From Pseudomonas synxantha (GTDB lineage: Bacteria > Pseudomonadota > Gammaproteobacteria > Pseudomonadales > Pseudomonadaceae), in contig NZ_LT629786.1 in assembly GCF_900105675.1 (NCBI RefSeq), positions 6,138,001 through 6,202,000 on the forward strand: a DNA stretch of 64,000 nucleotides, in the 5' to 3' direction. The notes beneath the pieces are model-generated. The model searched no databases, was not told the origin of the DNA, and saw only the letters and a program-made list of their open reading frames with translations. Positions within the stretch are counted from its first letter, which is position 1. The number at the start of each line of letters is the position of its first letter. Position numbers and translations under genes: made by a program. Below are positions 52,055-61,337 of this stretch, piece after piece.

Positions 52055-52593
52055 TGATCGAAGCCTTCAGCCAGGTGCAGGTCCTTGAGCTTCACGTAGT
52101 TCGCGGCGCTGTAGGTGAAAAAGGCACGCTCCTTGTCAGTCAGGGCGCGGACCTGTTTAACCGGGCTGCCCACGTACAAGAAGCCGCTGGCGAGTGTCTT
52201 GCCTGGCGGCACCAGGCTGCCGGCGCCGATGATCACGTCGTCCTCGACCACGGCACCGTCCATCACGATACTGCCCATGCCGATCAGGATGCGGTTACCT
52301 ACGGTGCAGCCATGCAGCATGACCTTGTGGGCGATGGTCACGTCGTCACCGACCAGCAGCGGGAAACCGTCAGGATTGAACGGCCCTGCGTGGGTAATGT
52401 GCAGCACGCAGCCGTCCTGCACGCTGGTCCGTGCACCGATGCGGATGCGGTGCATGTCGCCGCGTATCACTGTCAGCGGCCATACCGAGCTGTCGGCGCC
52501 GATTTCGACATCGCCGATCACCACCGCCGAAATATCGACAAAAGCCCCGGTGCCCAGGGTCGGCGTGTGGTTCTGATAGGTGCGAAGGGTCAC
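52051..52593 (-). CDS. Gamma-class carbonic anhydrase family protein
   Basis: The 180-residue protein is a left-handed beta-helix (hexapeptide repeats such as VIGDVEIGADSSVWPLTVI, VIIGAGSLVPPGKTL). The metal-ligand histidines are visible at VLHITH and AHKVMLHGC. Members of this YrdA/PaaY group are often annotated as carbonic anhydrase although activity is variable. It is the first gene of a two-gene unit with the HAD hydrolase and diverges from prlC. Confidence 0.9.
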   Translation of the reverse strand: MTLRTYQNHTPTLGTGAFVDISAVVIGDVEIGADSSVWPLTVIRGDMHRIRIGARTSVQDGCVLHITHAGPFNPDGFPLLVGDDVTIAHKVMLHGCTVGNRILIGMGSIVMDGAVVEDDVIIGAGSLVPPGKTLASGFLYVGSPVKQVRALTDKERAFFTYSAANYVKLKDLHLAEGFDQ

Positions 52594-52695
52594 GATAGCC
52601 TCTCTCTCTTCTGCTGATAGCTGCGGTGGGTGTTGATTGTAATTAAGATGGCCCCATCTTTGTTCTTACATGTTTCTTCAGCCAAGGTGCCAACC

Positions 52696-54747
52696 GTGAG
52701 CGCGAACAACCCTCTTTTGCAGTCCTACGACCTGCCGCCGTTCTCGGCGATCCGTGCCGAGCACGTCCAGCCGGCCATCGAACAGATCCTCGCCGACAAC
52801 CGTGTGGCTATCGCAGACATCCTGCAAAGCCAGGGTAAAAATCCGACATGGGCCGGTCTGGTCCTTGCCATGGATGAACTCAATGATCGTCTTGGCGCTG
52901 CCTGGAGCCCGGTCAGCCACCTCAATGCCGTGTGCAACAGCGCCGAGCTGCGCGAAGCCTACGAGGCTTGCTTGCCGGCATTGAGCGCCTACTCCACCGA
53001 AATGGGCCAGAACCGCGAACTGTTCCAGGCCTTCGAAGCCTTGGCCAACAGCCCAGAGGCCGCCGGTTTCGACGTGGCGCAGAAAACCATCCTGGAACAC
53101 GCCCTGCGCGATTTCCGCCTGTCGGGCATCGACCTGCCGCCGGAACAGCAAAAGCGCTACGCCGAAGTGCAAAGCAAGCTTTCCGAGCTGGGCAGCAAAT
53201 TCTCCAACCAGTTGCTGGACGCCACCCAAGCCTGGACCAAACACGTCACCGATGAAACCACTCTCGCCGGCCTGACCGACTCTGCCAAGGCGCAAATGGC
53301 CGCTGCGGCCCAGGCCAAGGGCCTTGATGGCTGGCTGATCACCCTGGAATTCCCCAGCTACTACGCGGTAATGACCTACGCCCAGGACCGCGCCTTGCGT
53401 GAAGAGGTGTACGCCGCTTACTGCACCCGTGCATCGGACCAAGGTCCGAACGCCGGCCAGAACGATAACGGCCCGGTGATGGAGCAGATCCTCGACCTGC
53501 GTCAGGAACTGGCCCAGTTGTTGGGTTTTGCATCCTTTTCAGAGCTGAGCCTCGCAACCAAGATGGCCGAGTCCAGTGACCAGGTGCTGAGCTTCCTGCG
53601 CGATCTGGCCAAGCGCAGCAAGCCGTTTGCCGCCCAGGATTTGCAGCAGCTCAAGGCTTACGCCGCCGAACAAGGCTGCGCCGACCTGCAGAGCTGGGAC
53701 AGCGGTTTCTACGGCGAAAAACTACGCGAGCAGCGCTACAGCGTGTCCCAGGAAGCCCTGCGCGCCTACTTCCCCATCGACAAGGTGCTGGGTGGGCTGT
53801 TTGCCATCGTTCAGCGCCTGTATGGCATTGAGATTGCCGAGCTAAAAGGCTTCGACACCTGGCACCCGGATGTCCGCCTGTTCGAAATCAAGGAAAACGG
53901 CGAGCACGTCGGGCGTTTCTTCTTCGACCTGTACGCTCGCGCCAACAAGCGCGGCGGTGCCTGGATGGACGGAGCCCGTGACCGCCGCCGCACCGTCGAT
54001 GGCGTGCTGCAAAGCCCCGTGGCCAACCTGGTGTGCAACTTCACTCCAGCCGACAGCGGCAAGCCTGCCCTGCTGACCCACGATGAAGTCACCACGCTGT
54101 TTCACGAATTCGGCCACGGCCTGCATCACCTGCTGACCCGCGTCGAACATGCCGGCGTATCCGGTATCAACGGCGTGGCGTGGGATGCGGTGGAGTTGCC
54201 GAGCCAGTTCATGGAGAACTGGTGCTGGGAGCCCGAGGGCCTGGCACTGATTTCCGGCCACTATGAAACCGGCGAGCCGCTGCCCCAGGACCTGCTGGAA
54301 AAAATGCTCGCCGCGAAAAACTTCCAGTCCGGCCTGATGATGGTGCGCCAGCTGGAGTTTTCGCTGTTTGACTTCGAGCTGCACGCCACCCATGGCGATG
54401 GCCGCAGCGTGGCGCAGGTCCTTGAAGGCGTGCGTGACGAAGTCTCGGTGATGCGTCCACCGGCCTACAACCGCTTCCCTAACAGCTTCGCGCACATTTT
54501 TGCCGGGGGTTATGCGGCGGGTTACTACAGCTACAAGTGGGCGGAAGTGCTGTCCGCGGACGCATTTTCCAAGTTCGAAGAAGACGGAGTGCTCAACGCC
54601 CAGACCGGTCGTGCGTTCCGTGAAGCGATCCTGGCCCGTGGGGGCTCCCAGGCACCGATGGTGCTGTTCGTCGACTTCCGCGGACGAGCGCCGTCGATTG
54701 ACGCACTCTTGCGCCACAGCGGCCTGAGTGAGGACGCGGCAGCATGA
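52696..54747 (+). CDS. prlC: Oligopeptidase A
   Basis: PrlC degrades short peptides in the cytoplasm, including cleaved signal peptides. The 683-residue M3 metallopeptidase carries the zinc motif LFHEFGHGLHHLL and the later Glu ligand region GVAWDAVELPSQFMENW. GTG at 52696 was chosen: AAGGTG lies upstream and SANNPLLQSYDLPPFSAI is the family N-terminus. The frame extends 22 codons further with no resemblance. It overlaps the yheV-type gene by four bases. Confidence 0.96.
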   Translation: MSANNPLLQSYDLPPFSAIRAEHVQPAIEQILADNRVAIADILQSQGKNPTWAGLVLAMDELNDRLGAAWSPVSHLNAVCNSAELREAYEACLPALSAYSTEMGQNRELFQAFEALANSPEAAGFDVAQKTILEHALRDFRLSGIDLPPEQQKRYAEVQSKLSELGSKFSNQLLDATQAWTKHVTDETTLAGLTDSAKAQMAAAAQAKGLDGWLITLEFPSYYAVMTYAQDRALREEVYAAYCTRASDQGPNAGQNDNGPVMEQILDLRQELAQLLGFASFSELSLATKMAESSDQVLSFLRDLAKRSKPFAAQDLQQLKAYAAEQGCADLQSWDSGFYGEKLREQRYSVSQEALRAYFPIDKVLGGLFAIVQRLYGIEIAELKGFDTWHPDVRLFEIKENGEHVGRFFFDLYARANKRGGAWMDGARDRRRTVDGVLQSPVANLVCNFTPADSGKPALLTHDEVTTLFHEFGHGLHHLLTRVEHAGVSGINGVAWDAVELPSQFMENWCWEPEGLALISGHYETGEPLPQDLLEKMLAAKNFQSGLMMVRQLEFSLFDFELHATHGDGRSVAQVLEGVRDEVSVMRPPAYNRFPNSFAHIFAGGYAAGYYSYKWAEVLSADAFSKFEEDGVLNAQTGRAFREAILARGGSQAPMVLFVDFRGRAPSIDALLRHSGLSEDAAA

Positions 54748-55019
54748 GTGAAGGGCCTGTGATTACCAAAAAGCAATTTATCGCCGGGGCAGTCTGCCCG
54801 GCGTGCAGCGAGCCGGACAAGTTGAAGATGTGGACCGAAGACAGCGTGCCGCACCGTGAGTGCGTGGCCTGTGGCTATACCGATACGTTGAATGATCAAG
54901 GCTTGTCTGTGCCCAAGGAATTGGGCACGCGGGTCAATACGTCGGCGTTGAAAGCGCCTGCGGATCCAAAAGTGCAAGCTGTGCAGTTCTTTCCCAACCC
55001 CAAGTTGAAAAAAGACTAA
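54744..55019 (+). CDS. yheV: YheV-family zinc-ribbon protein
   Basis: The 91-residue protein has two CxxC knuckles (CPACSEPDK and CVACGYTD), forming a zinc ribbon, in the YheV/DUF2387 family of unknown function. Its ATGA start overlaps the prlC stop, so it is made from the same transcript. The tail is basic and proline-containing (FFPNPKLKKD). Confidence 0.9.
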   Translation: MSEGPVITKKQFIAGAVCPACSEPDKLKMWTEDSVPHRECVACGYTDTLNDQGLSVPKELGTRVNTSALKAPADPKVQAVQFFPNPKLKKD

Positions 55020-55038
55020 CAACCTGTACGCATACCGA

Positions 55039-55130
55039 AATGTGGGAGGGGCTTGCCCCCGATAGCGGCGTTCCAGCCATGCATAGGTTGGCTGACACGA
55101 CCCTATCGGAAGCAAGCCCCCACCCACTTT
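55039..55130. repeat. REP doublet, class I, copy 8
   Basis: Left arm AATGTGGGAGGGGCTTGCCC is one G shorter than the class I consensus, and the right arm (TATCGGAAGCAAGCCCCCAC) is diverged. It follows the yheV stop. The next 178 bases to the gluconate dehydrogenase start hold the promoter of that operon, with no clear hexamers and a GGATCGGTTGGATCC near-palindrome at 55220. Confidence 0.82.
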
Positions 55131-55308
55131 CTATGCGACTTAGGTCGCTGAATCTCTCCTCTACATCCTTAGCCTGCTATCATTTGTAACTATTGATTGC
55201 GGCTGCGCTCTATTTCATTGGATCGGTTGGATCCAATGTGCCGCTAAAAAAGACGAACCGTTCTCAGAAGCGGCTGCCGAACCCGTGCCCACATGATGAG
55301 GTGTACCC

Positions 55309-56061
55309 ATGTCTGATCAAGATCAAGACAACCCCCGGCGTGACTTTCTACGCAAATCCTTGACCTTGATCCCGGTGGTCACGGTTGCCAGCACCGGCCT
55401 TGGCGGTTCGATGCTGATGGCCACGCCGGAGCCTGCCCAGGCCGCACCGGTCAAGCCGGCCCCAAACGACAAGACCTATGAGCCAAGCTATTTCACGGCT
55501 GAGGAATGGGCATTTATAAATGCCGCCGTGGAGCGCTTGATTCCCGCTGACGCACAGGGCCCTGGCGCCTTGGAAGCTGGCGCGCCGGAATACATCGACC
55601 GTCAGATGAATACGCCATATGCCAGTGGCGCGCTGTGGTACATGCAGGGACCGTTCAATGCCGATGCAGCACCGGAGATGGGCTGGCAGAGCAAACTAGT
55701 GCCCAAGGAAATCTACCGCCTGGGTATTGCTGCGACGGATGCATGGTCGAAGGCGTTCAACGGTAAAGTTTTTGCTGCGCAAGACAGCGCTACCCGAGAC
55801 GATATGCTGCGGCGCCTGGAGGCTGGCGGCAGTGAGGTCGCAGCGCATTTCGAGGCGGTGCCAGCGAAGATATTCTTCAACCTGCTGCTGCAAAACACTA
55901 AGGAGGGTTTCTTCTGCGATCCCATCCACGGCGGCAATAAGGGCATGGTCGGCTGGACCATGATCGGCTTCCCGGGCGCCCGCGCCGACTTCATGGATTG
56001 GGTAGAACGCAACGAGCAATACCCCTTTCCGGCTGTTTCCATTCGCGGCGAGAGGGCATAA
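55309..56061 (+). CDS. Gluconate 2-dehydrogenase, small (gamma) subunit
   Basis: The 250-residue protein starts with a Tat signal (NPRRDFLRKSLTLIPVVTVA), as expected for a subunit that is exported folded with its partner. The body is the subunit-3 family (FTAEEWAFINAAVERLIPAD, KGMVGWTMIGFPGARADFMDW). It escorts the flavoprotein subunit to the periplasm. It is the first of three genes; the next starts two bases after its stop. Confidence 0.94.
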   Translation: MSDQDQDNPRRDFLRKSLTLIPVVTVASTGLGGSMLMATPEPAQAAPVKPAPNDKTYEPSYFTAEEWAFINAAVERLIPADAQGPGALEAGAPEYIDRQMNTPYASGALWYMQGPFNADAAPEMGWQSKLVPKEIYRLGIAATDAWSKAFNGKVFAAQDSATRDDMLRRLEAGGSEVAAHFEAVPAKIFFNLLLQNTKEGFFCDPIHGGNKGMVGWTMIGFPGARADFMDWVERNEQYPFPAVSIRGERA

Positions 56062-56063
56062 AC

Positions 56064-57848
56064 GTGGCGACTATCATGAAGAAAGTGGATGCGGTGATTG
56101 TTGGCTTCGGCTGGACCGGCGCGATCATGGCCAAGGAGCTGACGGAAGCGGGCCTCAACGTGGTAGCGCTGGAGCGCGGCCCGATGCAGGACACTTATCC
56201 GGACGGCAACTATCCCCAGGTCATCGACGAATTGACCTACAGCGTGCGTAAGAAGCTGTTCCAGGATATCTCCAAGGAGACGGTGACCATTCGCCATAGC
56301 GTGAATGATGTTGCCCTGCCCAACCGTCAGTTGGGTGCATTCCTGCCGGGTAATGGCGTAGGGGGCGCGGGCCTGCATTGGTCAGGTGTGCATTTTCGTG
56401 TCGACCCCATCGAACTGCGCATGCGTAGCCATTACGAAGAGCGCTATGGGAAGAACTTTATTCCCAAGGACATGACCATCCAGGATTTCGGTGTCAGCTA
56501 CGAAGAGCTGGAGCCATTTTTCGACTATGCGGAAAAAGTCTTCGGCACCTCCGGTCAGGCGTGGACCGTCAAGGGGCAGTTGGTAGGCGAAGGTCGTGGG
56601 GGCAACCCGTATGCGCCGGATCGCTCCAACCCGTTCCCGTTGGAGGCGCAGAAAAATACGGTCTCCGCACAGCTGTTTCAGAAAGCCGCGGCTGAAGTGG
56701 GCTACAAACCCTACAACCTGCCGTCGGCCAATACTTCGGGGCCATACACCAACCCTTATGGCGCGCAGATGGGCCCGTGTAATTTCTGCGGTTTTTGCAG
56801 TGGCTACGTGTGCTACATGTATTCCAAGGCTTCACCGAACGTGAACATTCTGCCGGCCCTTCGCCAAGTGCCGAACTTCGAGCTGCGACCCAATTCCCAC
56901 GTGCTTAAGGTCAACCTCGACAGCACCCAGAAAAAAGCCACCGGCGTGACTTATATCGACGCCCAGGGCCGCGAATGCGAGCAGCCGGCAGACCTGGTGA
57001 TTCTTGGCGCGTTCCAGTTCCATAACGTGCGCCTGATGCTGCTGTCGGGCATCGGCAAGCCCTACGACCCGATCACCAATGAGGGCGTGGTGGGCCGCAA
57101 CTTCGCCTACCAGAACATGGGCACCATCAAGGCGTTCTTCGACAAGGACACTCACACCAACAATTTCATCGGCGCGGGCGGCAATGGCGTGGCCATCGAC
57201 GACTTCAACGCCGACAACTTCGACCACGGCCCCCACGGCTTCGTGGGTGGCTCGCCGATGTGGGTCAATCAGGCCGGCAGCCGGCCGATTGCCGGTACCT
57301 CCAACCCGCCGGGCACGCCGGCCTGGGGCAGCGCCTGGAAGCGCGCCACCGCCGATTACTACACCCATCAGGTGTCGATGGATGCCCACGGCGCCCATCA
57401 GTCCTACCGCAGCAACTACCTGGACCTGGATCCGGTTTACCGCGATGCCTACGGTTTGCCGCTGCTACGCATGACCTTCGACTGGCAAGAAAACGACATC
57501 AAGATGAACCGCTTCATGATCGAGAAGATGGGCAAGGTCGCCCAAGCCATGAACCCCAAGGCCATCGCGGTGTTGGGTAAAAAAGTCGGCGAGCACTTCA
57601 ATACCGCCTCATACCAGACCACCCACCTTAACGGTGGCGCGATCATGGGCACCGACCCAAAAACCAGTGCGTTGAACCGCTACCTGCAGTGCTGGGATGT
57701 ACACAACGTGTTTGTCCCAGGTGCCTCTGCCTTCCCACAAGGGTTGGGCTATAACCCTACGGGGCTGGTGGCAGCGTTGACCTATTGGTCGGCTCGAGCG
57801 ATCCGCGAGCAGTACCTGAAAAACCCCGGCCCACTGGTTCAGGCATAA
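56064..57848 (+). CDS. Gluconate 2-dehydrogenase, FAD (large) subunit
   Basis: The 594-residue GMC-type flavoprotein oxidises gluconate to 2-ketogluconate in the periplasm. It has the FAD fold VDAVIVGFGWTGAIMAKEL, the LPGNGVGGAGLHWSG segment, a cysteine cluster CNFCGFCSGYVC that may hold an iron-sulfur centre, and the GMC C-terminus HLNGGAIMG...ASAFPQGLGYNPTGL. It carries no signal peptide and should be exported with the Tat-borne small subunit. GTG at 56064 is chosen for its AGAGGG site; an ATG at 56076 is a possible alternative. Confidence 0.94.
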   Translation: MATIMKKVDAVIVGFGWTGAIMAKELTEAGLNVVALERGPMQDTYPDGNYPQVIDELTYSVRKKLFQDISKETVTIRHSVNDVALPNRQLGAFLPGNGVGGAGLHWSGVHFRVDPIELRMRSHYEERYGKNFIPKDMTIQDFGVSYEELEPFFDYAEKVFGTSGQAWTVKGQLVGEGRGGNPYAPDRSNPFPLEAQKNTVSAQLFQKAAAEVGYKPYNLPSANTSGPYTNPYGAQMGPCNFCGFCSGYVCYMYSKASPNVNILPALRQVPNFELRPNSHVLKVNLDSTQKKATGVTYIDAQGRECEQPADLVILGAFQFHNVRLMLLSGIGKPYDPITNEGVVGRNFAYQNMGTIKAFFDKDTHTNNFIGAGGNGVAIDDFNADNFDHGPHGFVGGSPMWVNQAGSRPIAGTSNPPGTPAWGSAWKRATADYYTHQVSMDAHGAHQSYRSNYLDLDPVYRDAYGLPLLRMTFDWQENDIKMNRFMIEKMGKVAQAMNPKAIAVLGKKVGEHFNTASYQTTHLNGGAIMGTDPKTSALNRYLQCWDVHNVFVPGASAFPQGLGYNPTGLVAALTYWSARAIREQYLKNPGPLVQA

Positions 57849-57860
57849 GGAGCGATGACC

Positions 57861-59159
57861 ATGAAAGCATTCGTTATCGCCTCCCTGGCGCTCTTCAGCA
57901 GTTGCTCGGTCAGCGCTGCCGAAACCGACTTGATCAAGCAGGGTGAATACCTGGCGCGTGCCGGTGACTGCGTGGCCTGCCATACCGCCAAGGGTGGCAA
58001 ACCCTTCGCCGGCGGCCTGCCCATGGAAACCCCCATCGGGGTGATCTATTCCACCAACATCACCCCGGACAAGACCGGCCTGGGCGACTATAGCTTCGAG
58101 GACTTCGACAAGGCCGTGCGCCATGGCATCGCCAAGAACGGTAGTACGCTTTACCCGGCGATGCCCTATCCGTCTTATGCGCGCGTTAGCGACAGCGATA
58201 TGCAGGCGTTGTATGCGTATTTCATGAAGGGCGTTGAGCCGGTTGCCCAAGAGAACAAGGACAGCGATATTCCCTGGCCCTTGAGCATGCGCTGGCCTTT
58301 GGCGGCTTGGCGCTGGATGTTCGCGCCAGCGGTCGAGGAGCATCAGGCGCAAACCGCTGCTGATCCGGTGATCAATCGTGGTGCTTATCTGGTTGAAGGC
58401 CTCGGCCACTGCGGCGCCTGCCATACGCCTCGTGCCCTGACCATGCAGGAAAAAGCCCTGAGTGCCGCTGATGGCAACGCCTTCCTGTCTGGCAGTGCAC
58501 CGTTGGAAGGCTGGATCGCGAAAAGCCTGCGCGGTGACCACAAGGATGGCCTCGGCAGCTGGAGCGAGGAGCAACTGGTGCAGTTCCTCAAGACCGGTCG
58601 CAGTGACCGCAGCGCGGTGTTCGGTGGCATGAGCGATGTTGTCGTCCATAGCATGCAGTACATGTCGCAGGACGACCTGACCGCTATCGCCCGTTACCTC
58701 AAGAGCCTGCCGGCGGTCGACCCCAAGGACCAGCCACACCAGTACGACAAGCAGGTAGCCCAAGCGCTCTGGAAAGGCGATGACAGTGAGCCAGGCGCGT
58801 CGGTGTATATCGATAACTGCGCGGCCTGCCACCGTACCGATGGCCATGGCTATACGCGTGTATTCCCAGCACTGGCGGGTAACCCGGTGTTGCAGACGGC
58901 GGATGCCACATCGTTGATCAACATCGTGTTGAACGGCGGTACTTTGCCTGCGACCCATACGGCGCCATCGACCTTCACCATGCCGGCGTTCGCCTGGCGC
59001 CTGTCGGACCAGGAAGTGGCGGACGTGGTCAGTTTCATCCGTGGCAGCTGGGGCAACAAAGGGGCGCCAGTCAATGCCAGTGAGGTGGCGGACCTGCGCA
59101 AAAGCAATATGCGCACGACCTCGGGGGATGACTTGGGGCAGGTGACGCAAAAGCGCTGA
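57861..59159 (+). CDS. Gluconate 2-dehydrogenase, triheme cytochrome c subunit
   Basis: The 432-residue protein has a signal peptide (MKAFVIASLALFSSCSVSAA) and three c-type haem motifs: CVACH (37-41), CGACH (184-188) and CAACH (320-324). It passes electrons from the flavoprotein to ubiquinone at the outer face of the inner membrane. The ATG at 57861 is eight bases from GGAG, better spaced than the ATG two codons before it. Last gene of the three-gene unit. Confidence 0.94.
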   Translation: MKAFVIASLALFSSCSVSAAETDLIKQGEYLARAGDCVACHTAKGGKPFAGGLPMETPIGVIYSTNITPDKTGLGDYSFEDFDKAVRHGIAKNGSTLYPAMPYPSYARVSDSDMQALYAYFMKGVEPVAQENKDSDIPWPLSMRWPLAAWRWMFAPAVEEHQAQTAADPVINRGAYLVEGLGHCGACHTPRALTMQEKALSAADGNAFLSGSAPLEGWIAKSLRGDHKDGLGSWSEEQLVQFLKTGRSDRSAVFGGMSDVVVHSMQYMSQDDLTAIARYLKSLPAVDPKDQPHQYDKQVAQALWKGDDSEPGASVYIDNCAACHRTDGHGYTRVFPALAGNPVLQTADATSLINIVLNGGTLPATHTAPSTFTMPAFAWRLSDQEVADVVSFIRGSWGNKGAPVNASEVADLRKSNMRTTSGDDLGQVTQKR

Positions 59160-59197
59160 CCTCCCTGGCCGCCCAACGGCACTGGTCAGAAACCTCA

Positions 59198-59233
59198 CGC
59201 CTCGATACTGTATATAAAAACAGTATCGAGGCG
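59198..59233 (+). promoter_or_regulatory. LexA (SOS) box within an extended palindrome
   Basis: CTGTATATAAAAACAG (59208-59223) fits the CTGT-N8-ACAG SOS consensus exactly. It lies at the core of a longer 14-base inverted repeat (59198-59211 with 59220-59233). The radical SAM gene starts five bases later. P. aeruginosa PA0069 is, from memory, a known LexA target. Confidence 0.85.
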
Positions 59234-59238
59234 TTTTC

Positions 59239-60297
59239 ATGTCTACTGCGTTGCCGCCCCGGGGTCGGGGTACAGCCACCAACCTGCACAACCGGTTTGC
59301 ACCTACTGTCAGCGTGGCTGAGGACGACGGCTGGTATCAGGAGGTGCCCGAGACCCAAGGCACCGAGGTGCGTATTGAAACGGCCAAGACCATCATCACG
59401 CGCAATAACTCGCCGGACTTGCCCTTTGATCGTTCCATCAACCCTTATCGCGGCTGCGAGCATGGTTGCATCTACTGTTATGCGCGGCCCAGTCATGCCT
59501 ATTGGGACATGTCCCCGGGGCTGGACTTCGAAACCAGATTGATCGCCAAAACCAACGCGGCTGATGTGCTGGAACAGCAGCTGTCGAAGCCTGGCTACGT
59601 GTGCGCGCCGATCAACCTGGGCTCCAATACCGATCCGTACCAGCCTATCGAGCGTGAATACAAGATCACTCGGCAAACCCTGGAAGTGCTGCTGCGCTAC
59701 CGGCACCCGGTGACTATCATCACCAAGGGGTCATTGATATTGCGCGATCTCGACCTGCTGACCGAGCTGGCCCGCCAACGGCTGGTGGCGGTGATGATCA
59801 GCCTCACCAGCCTGGACGATGAACTCAAGCGCATCCTGGAACCACGCACGGCGGCGCCCAAGGCGCGGCTGAGGGCGATTCGGGTTATGCGCGAGGCGGG
59901 TATCCCGGTCGGCGTGTTGTGCTCGCCGATTATTCCGATGATCAACGACAGCGAATTGGAGAGCCTGCTCGCCGAGGCTCACGCGGCCGGGGCACAAAGC
60001 GCGGCCTATATGATGCTGCGCTTGCCGTTGGAGGTTGCGCCGCTGTTCGAGGAATGGCTGGCGGCCCATTATCCTCAGCGTGCCGCCCATGTCATGAGCC
60101 TGGTGCGCCAGGTGCGCGGTGGTCAGGTGTATGACAGCCGCTTCGGTGTGCGAATGCGTGGTGAAGGGCCATTTGCGGACCTGCTGGCGCAACGCTTCAG
60201 CAAGGCGATCAAGCGCCTGGGGCTGAATCGTCGTGAAGGTTTCAATCTCGATTGTGCGGCGTTCTGCCCGCCGGGCAGGCAAATGGCATTGTTGTAG
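59239..60297 (+). CDS. PA0069-family radical SAM protein
   Basis: The 352-residue protein has the iron-sulfur motif CEHGCIYCYARPSHAY (C-x3-C-x2-C), a feature of the SplB-like branch of the radical SAM family. It also has GSNTDPYQPIEREY, VTIITKGSLILRDLDLL and VGVLCSPIIPMINDSEL. The reaction is unknown; an SOS-induced DNA-related role is suggested by the LexA box. ATG at 59239 is eight bases from GAGG, which lies in the right arm of the palindrome. It follows the gluconate dehydrogenase genes but is set apart by that element. Confidence 0.9.
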   Translation: MSTALPPRGRGTATNLHNRFAPTVSVAEDDGWYQEVPETQGTEVRIETAKTIITRNNSPDLPFDRSINPYRGCEHGCIYCYARPSHAYWDMSPGLDFETRLIAKTNAADVLEQQLSKPGYVCAPINLGSNTDPYQPIEREYKITRQTLEVLLRYRHPVTIITKGSLILRDLDLLTELARQRLVAVMISLTSLDDELKRILEPRTAAPKARLRAIRVMREAGIPVGVLCSPIIPMINDSELESLLAEAHAAGAQSAAYMMLRLPLEVAPLFEEWLAAHYPQRAAHVMSLVRQVRGGQVYDSRFGVRMRGEGPFADLLAQRFSKAIKRLGLNRREGFNLDCAAFCPPGRQMALL

Positions 60298-60301
60298 ACT
60301 G

Positions 60302-60508
60302 ATGAGTAAGACGGCACCATTAGTGTATGAGTGGTCGCGTTTTGATATCACTGAAAGCCCCGAGCTAGAGCGGTTCATTCAGTTTGAGTTAAGTTTCGAC
60401 GGTTACCTTGTTCAGCGAGTGACTCATAAGTCGCCGCCGTGGGTTGTGGGGGGCTCAACTATTCCACTCGCCCGGCGTCGAATGGTGGTGAACACTCCCC
60501 TGCATTAA
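60302..60508 (+). CDS. Hypothetical 68-residue protein
   Basis: A short open frame from ATG (MSKTAPLVYEWSRFDITESP) starts four bases after the radical SAM stop and ends 15 bases before the carbonic anhydrase. I recognise no family. It has no signal peptide or membrane segment and its base composition is lower in GC than its neighbours. It could be a real orphan, a remnant, or chance; no clear ribosome site is visible because the start is so close to the upstream stop. Confidence 0.35.
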   Translation: MSKTAPLVYEWSRFDITESPELERFIQFELSFDGYLVQRVTHKSPPWVVGGSTIPLARRRMVVNTPLH

Positions 60509-60523
60509 TCAAGAGGATGAATC

Positions 60524-61252
60524 ATGAGTGACAAGGATAAACAGCCGTTGGCTGCGTCGGCTTCAGCCCCTGGGGCGGAGTCCGCCGATGCAGCGTTGCA
60601 ACATATAGTTGACGGCTTTTTGCATTTCCATCACGACGTCTTCCCCCAGCAGGAAGAACTCTTCAAGAAACTCGCTACGGCGCAGAGCCCGCGGGCGATG
60701 TTCATTACCTGTGCCGACTCGCGCATCGTGCCGGAGCTGATCACCCAAAGCTCCCCCGGCGATCTGTTCGTAACCCGTAACGTCGGTAACGTGGTGCCTC
60801 CCTACGGCCAGATGAACGGTGGCGTGTCTACGGCCATCGAGTACGCGGTGCTCGCCCTTGGCGTACAGCACATCATCGTGTGCGGGCACTCCGACTGCGG
60901 CGCCATGCGCGCGGTACTCAACCCCGACAGCCTGGAAAAGATGCCGACTGTCAGGGCCTGGTTGCGTCACGCCGAGGTCGCCAAGGCCATGGTCCATGAC
61001 AACTGCGACTGCGCCAATGAAGGCGAGAGCATGAAGGTGTTGACCGAAGAAAACGTCATCGCGCAGTTGCAGCATCTGCGCACCCACCCCTCGGTGGCTT
61101 CGCGCATGGCCAACGGTCATTTGTTTATCCATGGCTGGATCTACAACATCGAGACCAGCGAAATTCGGGCCTACGATGCGGAAAAGGCAGCGTTTCGACC
61201 GTTGAACGGCACCGAGCCGATCCCGTCCGCGACGCCTAGAGCGCGCTTCTAA
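60524..61252 (+). CDS. Beta-class carbonic anhydrase
   Basis: The enzyme interconverts CO2 and bicarbonate. The 242-residue protein has the zinc ligands and catalytic dyad in FITCADSRIVPELI and ICGHSDCGAMRAVL, with the usual VGNVVPP and GGVSTAIEYAV between. It begins SDKDKQPLAASASAPGAES, a disordered extension. RBS AAGAGGATG precedes the ATG. It is followed by a SulP transporter in the same direction, matching PA0102-PA0103, so a bicarbonate uptake and use pair is likely. Confidence 0.95.
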   Translation: MSDKDKQPLAASASAPGAESADAALQHIVDGFLHFHHDVFPQQEELFKKLATAQSPRAMFITCADSRIVPELITQSSPGDLFVTRNVGNVVPPYGQMNGGVSTAIEYAVLALGVQHIIVCGHSDCGAMRAVLNPDSLEKMPTVRAWLRHAEVAKAMVHDNCDCANEGESMKVLTEENVIAQLQHLRTHPSVASRMANGHLFIHGWIYNIETSEIRAYDAEKAAFRPLNGTEPIPSATPRARF

Positions 61253-61337
61253 AACACTTCCCCGCCGGGTAAAGCGGTGGCTGCCATGGATGCAGCCAGG
61301 CTTTGCCGTGCCCGGCGAATGCCTCGGGAGAGCCATC

